Positions 31,222 through 40,672 of a stretch of 64,000 nucleotides of DNA are shown here, piece after piece. The notes below the pieces were generated by a model. The model was not told the DNA's origin. It ran no database searches and saw only the letters and a list, made by a program, of their open reading frames with translations. A program made the position numbers and the translations under genes. The first letter of the stretch is position 1, and each line of letters begins with the position of its first letter. This stretch comes from Galactobacter valiniphilus (GTDB lineage Bacteria > Actinomycetota > Actinomycetes > Actinomycetales > Micrococcaceae): positions 89,706 through 153,705 of the forward strand of contig NZ_QQXK01000005.1 of assembly GCF_003575975.1 (NCBI RefSeq). The letters run 5' to 3'.

Positions 31222-31587
31222 ATGACCACCACCGTTCCCGGTGACACCACGGAGATGCCCGCCCACGAGGTCATCCTGACCGACGGCGCGGCCGAGAAGG
31301 TCCGCAACCTGCTGGTGCAGGAGGGCCGCGAGGACCTGCGCCTGCGCGTGGCCGTGCAGCCCGGCGGCTGCTCGGGTCTCATCTACCAGCTCTACTTCGA
31401 CGAGCGCGTCCTCGACGGCGACGCCGTCAAGGATTACGACGGCGTCGAGGTGATCGTCGATCAGATGTCCGCCCCGTACCTCATGGGTGCCACGGTGGAC
31501 TTCGAGGACTCCATCGAGAAGGTCGGTTTCACGATCGACAATCCCAACGCCGGCGGCTCCTGCGCTTGCGGAGACTCCTTCCACTAA
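31222..31587 (+). CDS. erpA: A-type iron-sulfur carrier (ErpA/HesB family)
   Basis: Iron-sulfur cluster carrier delivering clusters to apoproteins. It is 121 residues from ATG 31222, with GAGGAG in good position. The three conserved cysteines lie in PGGCSG and the C-terminal SCACGDSF. In-frame codons before ATG 31222 cover the promoter (TAGACT at 31143-31148). Its position just before the cytochrome oxidase operon is common in actinobacteria. Confidence 0.92.
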   Translation: MTTTVPGDTTEMPAHEVILTDGAAEKVRNLLVQEGREDLRLRVAVQPGGCSGLIYQLYFDERVLDGDAVKDYDGVEVIVDQMSAPYLMGATVDFEDSIEKVGFTIDNPNAGGSCACGDSFH

Positions 31588-31595
31588 GCACCACC

Positions 31596-31628
31596 CACTG
31601 GCGCGCCGTTCCGAACGGCGCGCCAGTG
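31596..31628 (+). terminator. erpA terminator palindrome
   Basis: Perfect 16-bp arms (31596-31611 and 31613-31628) around a single base, 8 nt after the erpA stop. Confidence 0.7.
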
Positions 31629-31651
31629 CCGTCTCATAGGCAGGTTCGGGG

Positions 31652-31657
31652 TATTCT
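31652..31657 (+). promoter_or_regulatory. ctaC -10 box
   Basis: TATTCT, about 103 nt upstream of the ctaC start, overlapped by the palindrome at 31654-31674. Confidence 0.45.
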
Positions 31658-31674
31658 CTACACGAGGTAGAGAA
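31654..31674 (+). promoter_or_regulatory. Candidate operator of ctaCDF (CTAC-N5-GTAG palindrome)
   Basis: Perfect palindrome TTCTCTAC-N5-GTAGAGAA covering the -10 box. A closely similar site, TCTTCTAC-N5-GTAGTAGA, lies upstream of the ctaE-qcrCAB operon at 40673-40693. The shape recalls BlaI/CopY-type sites, which is an inference. Confidence 0.5.
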
Positions 31675-31759
31675 CGCCCTCACGCCTGCGTCCCCCCGCA
31701 TGCGTGAGATGCGGGACTCTCCACCCATCATTCGCATCAACGAAGAGGAAGGGCCGTCT

Positions 31760-32638
31760 GTGAGTTCGCAAGACCGGACCAGCGGTCGCCGGAAGGCCAT
31801 CCGGTTCGCCGGCTTGGCCGCCGTGGGAGCGCTCGCTCTCGCCGGCTGTACGCCCGAGGCACAGAAGGGCTGGCTGCCCCTCGAAAACCCGGACACCACC
31901 AACCACACCCGTTCCATCATGGAGCTGTGGAACCACTCGTGGATCGCGTCCCTCGTGATCGGTCTGATCACGTGGGGCCTCGCGCTGTGGTGCATCGTGG
32001 CGTACCGCCGCCGTAAGGGCGACACCGGCTACCCCCGCCAGCTCAGCTACTCCCTGCCGCTTGAGGTCTTTTACACGGCCGTCCCGCTGGCGCTCATCAT
32101 CACGTTCTTTACGTTCTCGCAGCGTACCGAGCGTGCCATCGAGGAGCCCGTGGACTCCCCGCTCGTCGTCAACGTGTACGGCAAGCAGTGGGCGTGGGAC
32201 TTCAACTACGACTACAAGGGCAACAAGCGCTACGAGCAGACGACTCAGGTCCACCAGCCTGGCCTGGTGACCGACGAGTCCAGCATCCCCACGCTGTACC
32301 TGCCCGTGAACGTTCCGGTGAAGTTCGAGCTGAACTCCCGCGACGTCATCCACTCGTTCTGGGTCCCCGCGTTCCTGCAGAAGCTGGACATGATTCCCGG
32401 CCGCACGAACTTCATCTACCTCACCCCGCAGGTTGAGGGCGAGTACGCCGGCAAGTGCGCCGAGCTGTGCGGCGAGTACCACTCCGAGATGCTCTTCAAG
32501 GTGAAGGTCGTCTCCGAGGACGAGTTCAACAAGCAGATCAACGCGCTCCCCGAGGGCGAGGCCGGCGACGACCTGAACCGCAACGGTGTGGTTCCGACGA
32601 TCGACGCCACGCTGCCCGCGACCCAGGAAGGGAAGTGA
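31760..32638 (+). CDS. ctaC: Cytochrome c oxidase subunit II
   Basis: CuA-bearing subunit of the aa3 oxidase that accepts electrons from the QcrC cytochrome. It is 292 residues from GTG 31760 behind GAGGAAGGG. A lipoprotein-type signal with the lipobox LAGC lies near residue 28, followed by two membrane helices (about 55-80 and 100-120). The CuA site CAELCGEYHSEM is intact (C-x3-C-x3-H-x2-M). YGKQWAWDF and HSFWVPAF are family hallmarks. It begins the ctaC-ctaD-ctaF operon. Confidence 0.95.
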   Translation: MSSQDRTSGRRKAIRFAGLAAVGALALAGCTPEAQKGWLPLENPDTTNHTRSIMELWNHSWIASLVIGLITWGLALWCIVAYRRRKGDTGYPRQLSYSLPLEVFYTAVPLALIITFFTFSQRTERAIEEPVDSPLVVNVYGKQWAWDFNYDYKGNKRYEQTTQVHQPGLVTDESSIPTLYLPVNVPVKFELNSRDVIHSFWVPAFLQKLDMIPGRTNFIYLTPQVEGEYAGKCAELCGEYHSEMLFKVKVVSEDEFNKQINALPEGEAGDDLNRNGVVPTIDATLPATQEGK

Positions 32639-32644
32639 TCCCTC

Positions 32645-34366
32645 GTGACGACGTATGAGTACGCCACCAACGAGGCACGCGCCATCGCCCCGACCGTCGT
32701 GCCCCGTTCCAAGGGCAAGATGATCGTCGACTGGCTGACGACGACCGACCACAAGAAGATCGGTTACCTGTACCTGATCGTCTCGTTCATCTTCTTCTGC
32801 ATCGCCGGCGTGATGGCTCTGCTCATCCGCGCCGAGCTGTGGGAGCCCGGTATGCAGATCCTGCATACCAAGGAGCAGTACAACCAGCTCTTCACGATGC
32901 ACGGCACCATCATGCTGCTGATGTTTGCGACGCCGCTGTTTGCCGGCTTCGCCAACGTCCTCATGCCGGTGCAGATCGGTGCCCCCGACGTCGCCTTCCC
33001 GCGACTGAACGCCCTGGCCTTCTGGTTCTTCCTCTTCGGATCCACCATCGCCATGGCCGGCTACATCACCCCGCAGGGTGCGGCCTCCTTCGGTTGGTTC
33101 GCCTATGCGCCGCTCTCCAGCACCACCTTCAGCCCCGGCGTGGGCGGTGACCTCTGGGTCTTCGGCCTGGCGCTGTCCGGCTTCGGCACCATCTTCGGTG
33201 CGGTCAACTTCATCACCACGATCCTGACGCTGCGCGCTCCGGGCATGACGATGTGGCGCATGTCCATCTTCACCTGGAACACGCTCATCACCTCGATGCT
33301 GATCCTGATGGCCTTCCCGCCGCTGGCCGCCGCGCTGTTCGCGCTCGGCGCCGACCGTCGCTTCGGTGCGCACGTCTTCGACGCCGAAAACGGCGGACCG
33401 ATCCTGTGGCAGCACCTGTTCTGGTTCTTCGGTCACCCCGAGGTCTACATCCTGGCCCTGCCGTTCTTCGGCGTGGTCTCGGAGATCTTCCCCGTCTTCT
33501 CCCGCAAGCCGATCTTCGGCTACAAGGGCCTGGTCTACGCGACCATCGCGATTGCCGCCCTGTCCGTCGCCGTGTGGGCCCACCACATGTACGTGACCGG
33601 CGCCGTCATGCTGCCGTTCTTCGGCTTCATGACCATGCTCATCGCGGTTCCGACCGGCGTGAAGTTCTTCAACTGGATCGGCACGCTCTGGCGAGGATCG
33701 ATCACCTTTGAGACGCCCATGCTCTGGAGCCTCGGCTTCCTGACCACCTTCCTCTTTGGTGGCCTGACGGGCATCACGCTCTCCTCCGCCCCGCTGGACT
33801 TCCACGTCTCCGATTCCTACTTCGTGGTGGCGCACTTCCACTACGTCATCTTCGGCACCGTGGTGTTCGCGATGTTCGCCGGCTTCTACTTCTGGTGGCC
33901 CAAGTGGACGGGCAAGATGCTCAACGAGCGCCTGGGCAAGATCCACTTCTGGCTCCTGTTCACCGGCTTCCACCTGACCTTCCTGGTTCAGCACTGGCTC
34001 GGCGTCATGGGCATGCCCCGTCGTTACGCCGACTACCTGAAGTCGGACGGCTTCGAGGCCATGAACCAGGTCTCCACCGTGGGCGCCATGCTCCTGGGCG
34101 TGTCGATGATCCCGTTCTTCCTGAACGTCTTCATCACCGCGCGCTCCGGCCGCAAGGTCACCGTTGATGACCCGTGGGGCTTCGGTGCCTCGCTCGAGTG
34201 GGCCACCCCGTGCCCGCTGCCGCGTCACAACTTCCACTCCCTGCCGCGCATTCGTTCCGAGCGCCCGGCGCTGGATCTGCACCACCCGGAGCTTGCCTCG
34301 TCGCGTCACACCCCCATGGGTGGCCTCGCGCACGTGTTTGGCCCCGCCGACCAGAGCGACAAGTGA
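32645..34366 (+). CDS. ctaD: Cytochrome c oxidase subunit I
   Basis: Heme-copper catalytic subunit with 12 membrane helices in 573 residues. The heme a ligand lies in TMHGTIML. The CuB/heme a3 site histidines are in FGHPEVYI (with the Tyr for the His-Tyr crosslink), WAHHMYVTG and [10 protein letters not shown]. It starts at GTG 32645, 6 nt after ctaC, and ends 6 nt before ctaF. The hydrophilic C-terminal tail resembles other actinobacterial CtaD proteins. Confidence 0.97.
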   Translation: MTTYEYATNEARAIAPTVVPRSKGKMIVDWLTTTDHKKIGYLYLIVSFIFFCIAGVMALLIRAELWEPGMQILHTKEQYNQLFTMHGTIMLLMFATPLFAGFANVLMPVQIGAPDVAFPRLNALAFWFFLFGSTIAMAGYITPQGAASFGWFAYAPLSSTTFSPGVGGDLWVFGLALSGFGTIFGAVNFITTILTLRAPGMTMWRMSIFTWNTLITSMLILMAFPPLAAALFALGADRRFGAHVFDAENGGPILWQHLFWFFGHPEVYILALPFFGVVSEIFPVFSRKPIFGYKGLVYATIAIAALSVAVWAHHMYVTGAVMLPFFGFMTMLIAVPTGVKFFNWIGTLWRGSITFETPMLWSLGFLTTFLFGGLTGITLSSAPLDFHVSDSYFVVAHFHYVIFGTVVFAMFAGFYFWWPKWTGKMLNERLGKIHFWLLFTGFHLTFLVQHWLGVMGMPRRYADYLKSDGFEAMNQVSTVGAMLLGVSMIPFFLNVFITARSGRKVTVDDPWGFGASLEWATPCPLPRHNFHSLPRIRSERPALDLHHPELASSRHTPMGGLAHVFGPADQSDK

Positions 34367-34372
34367 TCATTC

Positions 34373-34771
34373 ATGCGTACTGAAGCCAAGATCTTCCTTG
34401 CCGGCATCATCTTCATCCCGGTCGGCATCGTCTACGGATTCATGACCAAGTGGACCGAGTGGGTGGGCTTCCTGGCCATCCCGCTGCTCGGCGTCATGAC
34501 CATGATGGTCGGCGTGTACCTCTACAAGCACTCCCGCGTGATCGGTGAGCGCCCCGAGGACCGCAACGACGGCGAAATCGCCGAGAAGTCCGGCGTGTTC
34601 GGCACCTTCACCCCGTGGTCCTGGTGGCCGCTGGTGCTCGGTGCCGCCGCAGCGATCTCCTTCCTCGGCCTGGCCGTTGGATTCTGGGTCCTGTACATCG
34701 GCGCCGGCCTGGCCCTCGTGGCCATCATCGGTTGGGTGTTCGAACTCTCCCGCGGCGACTGGGCTCACTGA
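34373..34771 (+). CDS. ctaF: Cytochrome c oxidase subunit IV (actinobacterial)
   Basis: 132-residue membrane protein of the actinobacterial aa3 oxidase with four hydrophobic segments. The family N-terminus MRTEAKIFLAGIIF, the TPWSWWPL segment and the WVFELSRGDWAH end are visible. It closes the ctaCDF operon, ahead of a strong terminator. Confidence 0.93.
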   Translation: MRTEAKIFLAGIIFIPVGIVYGFMTKWTEWVGFLAIPLLGVMTMMVGVYLYKHSRVIGERPEDRNDGEIAEKSGVFGTFTPWSWWPLVLGAAAAISFLGLAVGFWVLYIGAGLALVAIIGWVFELSRGDWAH

Positions 34772-34787
34772 GTCCCACCCGCTGAAC

Positions 34788-34825
34788 CCGAAGGGGCTCA
34801 CCGCTTGTGCGGTGAGCCCCTTCGG
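34788..34825 (+). terminator. ctaCDF terminator
   Basis: Perfect 17-bp stem (34788-34804 and 34809-34825), 4-nt loop, followed by a CGTTTT tract. It is the clearest classical terminator in the window. Confidence 0.88.
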
Positions 34826-34986
34826 CGTTTTCGGACATCGGTGCACGACGGCGCGTGGGACCTCTAGCGCTCGGCGCTCCGGGACGCCACGAGGTGCGGC
34901 CGGCGCAGTGGGCCACCCTCGGTGGGGCCGGCCGTCACGGGCGCGGATGGGGTCCGTGAACCACGCCGCGGTGAAAGAATGAAGGC

Positions 34987-35799
34987 ATGACGATGCTTGG
35001 ATCACGCGCTCAGGGACGCCGGCTCGTGGAGCCGCTGCGGCGCGCGTGGGCGGCCGATGCGGTCGGCGCGGTGCCCGCCAAGCGTGGCGAGCGTTCGCGC
35101 GGCCCAGAGAGCCGCCAAGCGGCGCTCGCACGCGTCATCGATGCCGTCCTGCACCAGCAGAGCAAGCCGGGGGACCCGTTCCCGTCCGAGCGGGAGCTCG
35201 CCGAGGCCCTTCAGGTCTCCCGTGCCACCCTGCGGGCCGCCACGGACGGGCTCGTGAGCCGCGGGGCGCTCGAACGCCTCCCGGGCCTCGGCACGTTCGT
35301 TCCGCGAGGCACGGGCGCCCCCAAGGTCAGCCTGACCTCCTTCTCGGAGGACATGCGCCGCCGGGGGCTGCACCCCTCGTCCCGCGTCCTGCGCTTCGAG
35401 GGCAGCACGGCCACCGGTTGGCTCGCACGCGAAATGGGGCTCGAGGTCGGCGCTCCCGTGGTCTACCTGCAGAGGTTGCTCCTCGCCGACGGCGAGCCCA
35501 TGGCCGTCGACGAGAACTACCTCCCGGCGGCACGCTTGCCGGGCCTCGAGCACGAGCGCGCCCCGCACTCCCTCTACGCCTTTCTGCGCGAGCGCTACGG
35601 CGTCACGCTGGAATGGGGCGAGGACCAGGTCGAGGCGATTCCCGCCTCCCTGGTGCAGGCCCGACTCCTCGGCGTGGGGGAGGGGGCACCGCTCCTGCAG
35701 CTCGTGCGCCACGCCTACGCCGGCGACACCCTCATGAACTACTCGGCCTGCTTCTACCGCGCCGACCGCTACCGCCTCTCGGTGCCGCTCACGCGTTAG
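34987..35799 (+). CDS. GntR family regulator (HutC/UTRA type)
   Basis: 270-residue transcription factor. After a 40-residue basic N-terminal stretch comes a GntR winged helix (about 45-112: GDPFPSERELAEALQVSRAT, then ERLPGLGTFV). A UTRA ligand domain follows (about 120-265; YLQRLLLADGEPMAVDENYL). It stands alone, with no obvious target operon beside it; UTRA regulators often sense sugars, amino sugars or histidine derivatives. A GAAGG lies just before the ATG. An imperfect GC-rich inverted repeat at about 34896-34934 could be its own operator. Confidence 0.9.
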   Translation: MTMLGSRAQGRRLVEPLRRAWAADAVGAVPAKRGERSRGPESRQAALARVIDAVLHQQSKPGDPFPSERELAEALQVSRATLRAATDGLVSRGALERLPGLGTFVPRGTGAPKVSLTSFSEDMRRRGLHPSSRVLRFEGSTATGWLAREMGLEVGAPVVYLQRLLLADGEPMAVDENYLPAARLPGLEHERAPHSLYAFLRERYGVTLEWGEDQVEAIPASLVQARLLGVGEGAPLLQLVRHAYAGDTLMNYSACFYRADRYRLSVPLTR

Positions 35800-35871
35800 C
35801 CGCGCCACCGCAGGCAACCCAGCGCAGTCGCTGCGACCGAGCGCGTCCGTCCACCCCTCGCCTCGCGCGCT

Positions 35872-35908
35872 GCACGGTCACCGCGACGCCTCACGCTGGT
35901 GACCGTGC
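35872..35908 (+). terminator. Probable terminator of the GntR gene
   Basis: Perfect 11-bp arms (35872-35882 and 35898-35908) around a 15-nt loop, 73 nt after the GntR stop. Confidence 0.5.
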
Positions 35909-36191
35909 GGTACACGAGTCGGGGCGCGGGCTTCGGGGCGTTCAACGGGCGACGTGGGGCCCGACGCTCGGACCGCTGGACTCCTCCGGTCTGCGCGGCG
36001 CCGATCCACGCGCCGCCCGGCTGCGGGGCCGATGGAGACCGAGCAACGGACGGAGAGTCGAGCAACGCGCTCTCCGCCGCCCCAGCGCCCAGCCCCCTGC
36101 CGCCCCAGCACCCAACGGCCCTGAGAGCGGGCCGTCTGCGCCCTGGCAACCACCCGCCGTCGTGCGTCTCCAGGTCCCAGACACGCAAAAG

Positions 36192-36232
36192 CCCGAGGGC
36201 CCCACACGCTCAATGCGTGTGGGGCCCTCGGG
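36192..36232 (-). terminator. qcr operon terminator
   Basis: Perfect 18-bp stem (36192-36209 and 36215-36232) with a 5-nt loop. It lies 17 nt beyond the qcrB stop on the minus strand and is followed in that direction by a T-rich stretch (complement of 36185-36190). Confidence 0.85.
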
Positions 36233-36248
36233 TGAAGCGGGGGAGTGG

Positions 36249-37910
36249 TCAGTGAGCCAGCGACTTGTGATCGCCTCCCTCGACCTCGTGGTGGTCGTGC
36301 GCGGCGGCCAGCTCGGCCGGCGTGACGGGGGCGACGCGATCCTCGAGGAAGAACTTGCTCCACTTGGCGCGGCGCTTCTCCTTCTTGGTGATCTTGCCGT
36401 TCTCGTCGGGCTGAGCCGGAAGGTGCTGCGGGGTGTCGAAGGACACCAGGCGCCAGCGCTTGTACTCGTTGAGCTGCTCGTGCTTCTCGGAGTAGCCACC
36501 CTCGGGCGACATCACGATGACACCGGCCTCGCGGCCGTGCAGCACCGTCTCGCGGTCCTTGCGCTGCAGCGACAGGCAGAGGCGACGCGTAATCCAGAAG
36601 GCGATGAAGGGGCCGAGGATGAAGATGGTGCGCAGCCAGTACGTCACATCGTTCAGCGACACGTGGAAGTGCGTGGCGATGAGGTCGGACGAGGCGGCGG
36701 CCCACATCGTGCAGTAGAACACGACACCGGCGGCACCAACGGCCGTGCGGAACGGGGCGTTGCGCGGGCGGTCCAGGATGTGGTGCTCGCGGTCATCCTT
36801 GGTGATCCAACGCTCGATCCAGGGCCACGCGAAGAGCAGGCCGAGGAGGAAGAGCGCGGGGCCGAGGGCCGGCAGCAGGACGTTGAACACGAAGGTGTTG
36901 TGGCCCCACGGCAGGGCGACGGTGCGCTCGAACGAGAAGTCGCCAAGCACGCCAGGCATGAGGCGCAGGGCGCCATCGACCCAGCCGATGTACCAGTCAG
37001 GCTGAGTACCGGCGGAGACCGGGGAGGGGTCGTACGGGCCGTAGTTCCAGATCGGGTTGATCTGGAAGAGAGCGGCGATCGCGGCGATCGCGCCGAAGAC
37101 CACGAAGAAGAAGCCACCGGCCTTGGCGGCGTACACCGGGCCAACGGGGAAGCCGACGACGTTGTCCTCGGTGCGACCCGGGCCGGGGTACTGGGTGTGC
37201 TTGTGAATGACGACCATCATGAGGTGCAGCACGACCATCAGCAGGATGATCGCCGGAACCAGCAGGATGTGCAGGACGTACAGGCGGCCAATGATCGCGG
37301 TGCCCGGGAACTCCCCACCGAAGAGGAAGAAGGAGATGTAGGTACCAACGACCGGGATGGCCTTGATGACGCCGTCGATGATGCGCAGACCGTTGCCGGA
37401 GAGCAGGTCATCGGGGAGCGAGTAGCCGGTGAAGCCAGCGGCCATACCCAGGATCAGCAGCACGCCGCCGACAACCCAGTTCAACTCACGCGGGCGACGG
37501 AAGGCGCCGGTGAAGAAGACCCGCAGCATGTGGACGGACATGCCGGCCACGAACAGCAGGGCGGCCCAGTGGTGGACCTGGCGCATGAACAGGCCACCGC
37601 GGACATCGAAGGAGATGTCGAGCGAGGACGAGTAGGCCACGGACATCTCGATGCCGCGCAACGGCACGTAGGAGCCGTCGTAGTGCGTCTCGGCCATCGA
37701 CGGATCAAAGAAGAACGTCAGGAAGGTGCCGGAGAGCAGCAGGATGATGAAGGAGTACAGCGCCACTTCACCAAACATGAACGACCAGTGATCCGGGAAG
37801 ATCTTGCGGCCGAACTCCTTGACGGCCGCGGCCGCCCCGGTGCGCTGATTGACGAAGTTGGCGATGCGGCCAACCTCAGTCGTGGGGGTGTATTCAGTCG
37901 TCTGAGACAT
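36249..37910 (-). CDS. qcrB: Cytochrome bc1 complex cytochrome b subunit
   Basis: Quinol-oxidising diheme b subunit. The 553 residues have eight or more membrane helices and a long hydrophilic C-terminal tail typical of actinobacteria. Heme histidine pairs lie in QVHHWAALLFVAGMSVHMLR and VLHILLVPAIILLMVVLHLM. The Qo-site motif is PDWY (PEWY in mitochondria). The N-terminus VNQRTGAAAAVKEFGRKIFP is family-typical. It is 5 nt after qcrA and last in the operon. Confidence 0.96.
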   Translation of the reverse strand: MSQTTEYTPTTEVGRIANFVNQRTGAAAAVKEFGRKIFPDHWSFMFGEVALYSFIILLLSGTFLTFFFDPSMAETHYDGSYVPLRGIEMSVAYSSSLDISFDVRGGLFMRQVHHWAALLFVAGMSVHMLRVFFTGAFRRPRELNWVVGGVLLILGMAAGFTGYSLPDDLLSGNGLRIIDGVIKAIPVVGTYISFFLFGGEFPGTAIIGRLYVLHILLVPAIILLMVVLHLMMVVIHKHTQYPGPGRTEDNVVGFPVGPVYAAKAGGFFFVVFGAIAAIAALFQINPIWNYGPYDPSPVSAGTQPDWYIGWVDGALRLMPGVLGDFSFERTVALPWGHNTFVFNVLLPALGPALFLLGLLFAWPWIERWITKDDREHHILDRPRNAPFRTAVGAAGVVFYCTMWAAASSDLIATHFHVSLNDVTYWLRTIFILGPFIAFWITRRLCLSLQRKDRETVLHGREAGVIVMSPEGGYSEKHEQLNEYKRWRLVSFDTPQHLPAQPDENGKITKKEKRRAKWSKFFLEDRVAPVTPAELAAAHDHHEVEGGDHKSLAH

Positions 37911-37915
37911 AGTGA

Positions 37916-38968
37916 TCAGCCACGCTCCCAGTAGCTCGGGCCAACGGGCTCCTGGAAGTCGCTCTGAGCGACCAGGTATCCCTCATCGTCCATCTTGATC
38001 GGCAGCTGCGGCAGGGCGTGACCGGCGGGGCCGAAGATCACCTTGCACTCCTGCGTCAGGTCGAAGGTGGACTGGTGGCAGGGGCACAGCAGGTGGTGCG
38101 TCTGCTGCTCGTACAGTGCGACGGGGCAACCCACGTGCGTGCAGATCTTGGAGTAGGCGACGATGCCGTCGACGTTCCAGGTCTCGCGGCCGGGGGAGAC
38201 CTTCATCTTGTCCTTGGGGAGGCGCATGAGCAGAACGACGGCCTTGGCCTTCTCGTTCAGCTTGCCCTCGTGGAGCTCGTTCAGGCCCTCGGGGATGACG
38301 TGGAACGCCGAACCCAGCTGAACGTCGGCGGCCTTGATCGGCAGACCGGAGGGGTCGCGCACGAGGCGGACGCCCTCGGACCACATGGTGTGGCGCAGAC
38401 GGTCGACCATGTCGTGGGCGCCCAGCTGCGAGCGGTCCAGGTCGCGGAACATGAAGATCGCCGGCAGCGGCGCGATGGCAGCGGCACCCAGGAGGGTGTT
38501 GCGCAGCACCTTGCGGCGCTTCATGCCGGACTCCTCGAGCACCTGCTCGATGATCTCCTGTGCCTCGGCGCGCTGGGACTCCGGCGCGATCTCGTGGCGG
38601 AGCTCAGCAGTCTCGTGATCGGGCATCAGGGCCTTGGCCCAGTGGATGATGCCCAGGCCGATGCCGAGCATGGCAAAGGCCGTGCCCAGGCCGATCAGCG
38701 TGTTCTGCAGGCGCAGCTTGGTGCCGATCTCGATGCCGGTGTGACCGACGCCGAAGTAGCCGAAGAAGAACAGGACCGTGCCGATCACCGAAATGATGAA
38801 CAGAACCATGACCTGGCGCTCGGCGCGCTTCTCGGCCTTGGGATCCACATCGGTGATGCGCGGGGGATGGGGAGGCAGACCGGGATTGGTGAACGTGTCC
38901 ACCCCTCCCTGACCGACCGGATCGACGGCACCCGAATGCTTCGGGTCACCGTGACGTTCGTCGCCCAT
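37916..38968 (-). CDS. qcrA: Cytochrome bc1 complex Rieske iron-sulfur subunit
   Basis: 350-residue Rieske protein with three N-terminal membrane helices (about residues 50-200), the form specific to actinobacterial bc1-aa3 supercomplexes. The [2Fe-2S] site is CTHVGCP (about residue 275) with CPCHQSTFD (about residue 293), all four ligands present. It lies between qcrC (68-nt gap) and qcrB. Confidence 0.96.
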   Translation of the reverse strand: MGDERHGDPKHSGAVDPVGQGGVDTFTNPGLPPHPPRITDVDPKAEKRAERQVMVLFIISVIGTVLFFFGYFGVGHTGIEIGTKLRLQNTLIGLGTAFAMLGIGLGIIHWAKALMPDHETAELRHEIAPESQRAEAQEIIEQVLEESGMKRRKVLRNTLLGAAAIAPLPAIFMFRDLDRSQLGAHDMVDRLRHTMWSEGVRLVRDPSGLPIKAADVQLGSAFHVIPEGLNELHEGKLNEKAKAVVLLMRLPKDKMKVSPGRETWNVDGIVAYSKICTHVGCPVALYEQQTHHLLCPCHQSTFDLTQECKVIFGPAGHALPQLPIKMDDEGYLVAQSDFQEPVGPSYWERG

Positions 38969-39036
38969 AGTGTCTCTCTACCTTCTCTCAGATGTGCGTG
39001 TGAAGTGTGGGGTAGGGGGAACGGTCCCCCCGAGGA

Positions 39037-39858
39037 TCACGCGTGACGCGACGTGATCCAGATGGTGAAGGCGACCATCAGGCCGAGGCCGGCCGTCCAG
39101 ATGAACAGGCCTTCGGCCACCGGACCGAGCTGGCCGAGGGCGGCGCCGCCCGGGGAGCCCTGAGCCTCGATGTGCTTGAGGTAGGCGATGACCTGCTTCT
39201 TCTGCTCCGAGGTGATGTTGGAGTCGTTGAAGACGGGCATGTTCTGCGGGCCAGTGACCATGGCCTCGTAGATGTGCTTCTCGGTCACGCCGGCCAGCGT
39301 GGGGGCGAACTTGCCGCGCGTCAGCGCGCCACCGGCGGCGGCGGCGTTGTGGCACATGGCGCAGTTCACGCGGAAGATCGTGCCGCCAGCGGCGAGATCC
39401 TCATCGGAGACGCTGGAGGTGTCCAGCTCCTCGGCGCTGGGGATGGACGGGCCGGCGCCGAGCGAGGCGACGTAGGCGGCCAGGTCGTTGGTCTGCTGCT
39501 CGTCGAACTGGACGGGCTTGGACTGGGCCTGGGGGCCCTGCATCTGCATAGGCATGCGGCCGGTGCCGACCTGGAAGTCGACGGAGGCGGCGCCCACACC
39601 CACGAGGGAGGGGCCGGAGTCGGAACCCTCGGCGGCCTTGCCGTGGCAGGTGGCGCAGTTCGCCTGGAACAGCTTGCCGCCATTCTCGGCGTTGCCGTGG
39701 ACGGCCTGCGTGGTTTCGTCGGCCTGGGCCTTGGAGACGGAACCGGACGCGACGGCGTACAGGCCGCCGGTCACGAGCAGACCGATGACGAGGAGGGCGA
39801 ACACCGCCAGCGGGGAGCGCCGACGTTGCGAGAAAGCCTTCACGAGCTGAGTCCTCAC
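39037..39858 (-). CDS. qcrC: Diheme cytochrome c subunit of bc1 complex
   Basis: Cytochrome cc that passes electrons straight to CtaC, replacing a soluble cytochrome c. The 273 residues comprise an N-terminal membrane anchor (about 18-38), two cytochrome c domains with CATCH (about residue 66) and CAMCH (about residue 164), and a C-terminal membrane helix. Distal Met ligands are plausible in the MPMQMQG and NMPVFND stretches. Confidence 0.95.
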   Translation of the reverse strand: MRTQLVKAFSQRRRSPLAVFALLVIGLLVTGGLYAVASGSVSKAQADETTQAVHGNAENGGKLFQANCATCHGKAAEGSDSGPSLVGVGAASVDFQVGTGRMPMQMQGPQAQSKPVQFDEQQTNDLAAYVASLGAGPSIPSAEELDTSSVSDEDLAAGGTIFRVNCAMCHNAAAAGGALTRGKFAPTLAGVTEKHIYEAMVTGPQNMPVFNDSNITSEQKKQVIAYLKHIEAQGSPGGAALGQLGPVAEGLFIWTAGLGLMVAFTIWITSRHA

Positions 39859-39905
39859 TTCGGGGTGGTGCGTAGGTGACGCCCGTGCGTGGGCGCCAGG
39901 GGGGC

Positions 39906-40556
39906 TTACTTGATGACGTAAATGATCAGGAACAGGGCGACCCAGACCACGTCGACGAAGTGCCAGTAGTAGGACACAACGACGGCGGAGGTGGCCTCGT
40001 GGGCGCCAAAGTTCCGGGCCATGTACGCGCGGCCGATGATCAGCAGGAACGCGATCAGGCCGCCGATGACGTGGAGGCCGTGGAAGCCGGTGGTCAGGAA
40101 GAAGACCGAACCGAAGGCCGAGCTTGCGAGCGTGATGCCCTCGTGCACGAGCTCCGTGTACTCAAAGGCCTGCACGGCGATGAAGATGGCGCCCATGAAG
40201 AAGGAGAGGAAGAACCATTCGGCCATTCCCCAGTTCTTCAGGTCCCAAATCGAGCCGGTGCGGCGGGGCTGCGCGGGCTTGCCGTGGGACTCGACCTTGG
40301 CCACGCCGATCTGGCAGGTGAAGGACGAGGCCACGAGGATGAGGGAGTTCACGAGCGCGAGGGGCATGTTCAGCGCCTCGGTGTCGTGGGCCCACACCTC
40401 GGGCACAGCCGCGCGAAGGGTGAAGTACATGGCGAAGAGTGCCGCGAAGAACATCAGCTCCGAAGAGAGCCAGACGATGGTCCCGACGGCAACCATGTTG
40501 GGGCGCCTCGGGGAGGAGTGCGCCTGGGTGCTAAGTGATGAAGTCGCAGTGGTCAC
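39906..40556 (-). CDS. ctaE: Cytochrome c oxidase subunit III
   Basis: Membrane subunit of the aa3 oxidase, 216 residues from GTG 40556. Hallmarks are [20 protein letters not shown], the FHGLHVIGG segment and the [10 protein letters not shown] end. An alternative ATG at 40592 adds 12 residues, but GTG 40556 matches the usual family N-terminus and follows a GATAAT box by 6 nt. It is the first gene of the ctaE-qcrC-qcrA-qcrB operon. Confidence 0.94.
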   Translation of the reverse strand: MTTATSSLSTQAHSSPRRPNMVAVGTIVWLSSELMFFAALFAMYFTLRAAVPEVWAHDTEALNMPLALVNSLILVASSFTCQIGVAKVESHGKPAQPRRTGSIWDLKNWGMAEWFFLSFFMGAIFIAVQAFEYTELVHEGITLASSAFGSVFFLTTGFHGLHVIGGLIAFLLIIGRAYMARNFGAHEATSAVVVSYYWHFVDVVWVALFLIIYVIK

Positions 40557-40562
40557 CCCCTC

Positions 40563-40568
40563 ATTATC
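40563..40568 (-). promoter_or_regulatory. ctaE -10 box (leaderless spacing)
   Basis: On the minus strand GATAAT, then 6 nt (GAGGGG), then GTG 40556. The same G-rich stretch is too close to be a standard ribosome site. Confidence 0.45.
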
Positions 40569-40672
40569 CTCATCGAGGGCCGTTTTACCCAACGCACGGG
40601 CCGCCCGATTGCCCGTCGTTTGGCCGATGTGGCGGCATTTTTCGCGGATTGACGCGGATACCGGGGGTCAAG

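Larger units (their letters stand above)
35800..36248. other. Intergenic region without a gene
   Basis: 449 bases between the convergent GntR gene and qcrB. It holds an 11-bp hairpin at 35872-35908 and the qcr terminator at 36192-36232. The open frames in between are low-complexity Arg/Pro/Ala translations with no protein resemblance. Confidence 0.6.

Noticed and set aside
31658..34333. Very long open frame (891 codons) on the minus strand opposite ctaC-ctaD.
   Set aside because: It is the mirror of strongly coding genes with conserved heme-copper motifs. Its translation is His/Arg/Glu/Gly-rich without any domain, as expected for the antisense of high-GC codons.
35899..36255. 118-codon open frame in the spacer between the GntR gene and qcrB.
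   Set aside because: Low-complexity Arg/Pro/Ala translation, no ribosome site, and it runs through the qcr terminator.
35046..37934. 962-codon open frame on the plus strand running through the GntR gene, the spacer and antisense to qcrB.
   Set aside because: qcrB on the other strand carries clear cytochrome b motifs and a proper terminator. The long frame is Arg/Gly/Ala-rich noise.
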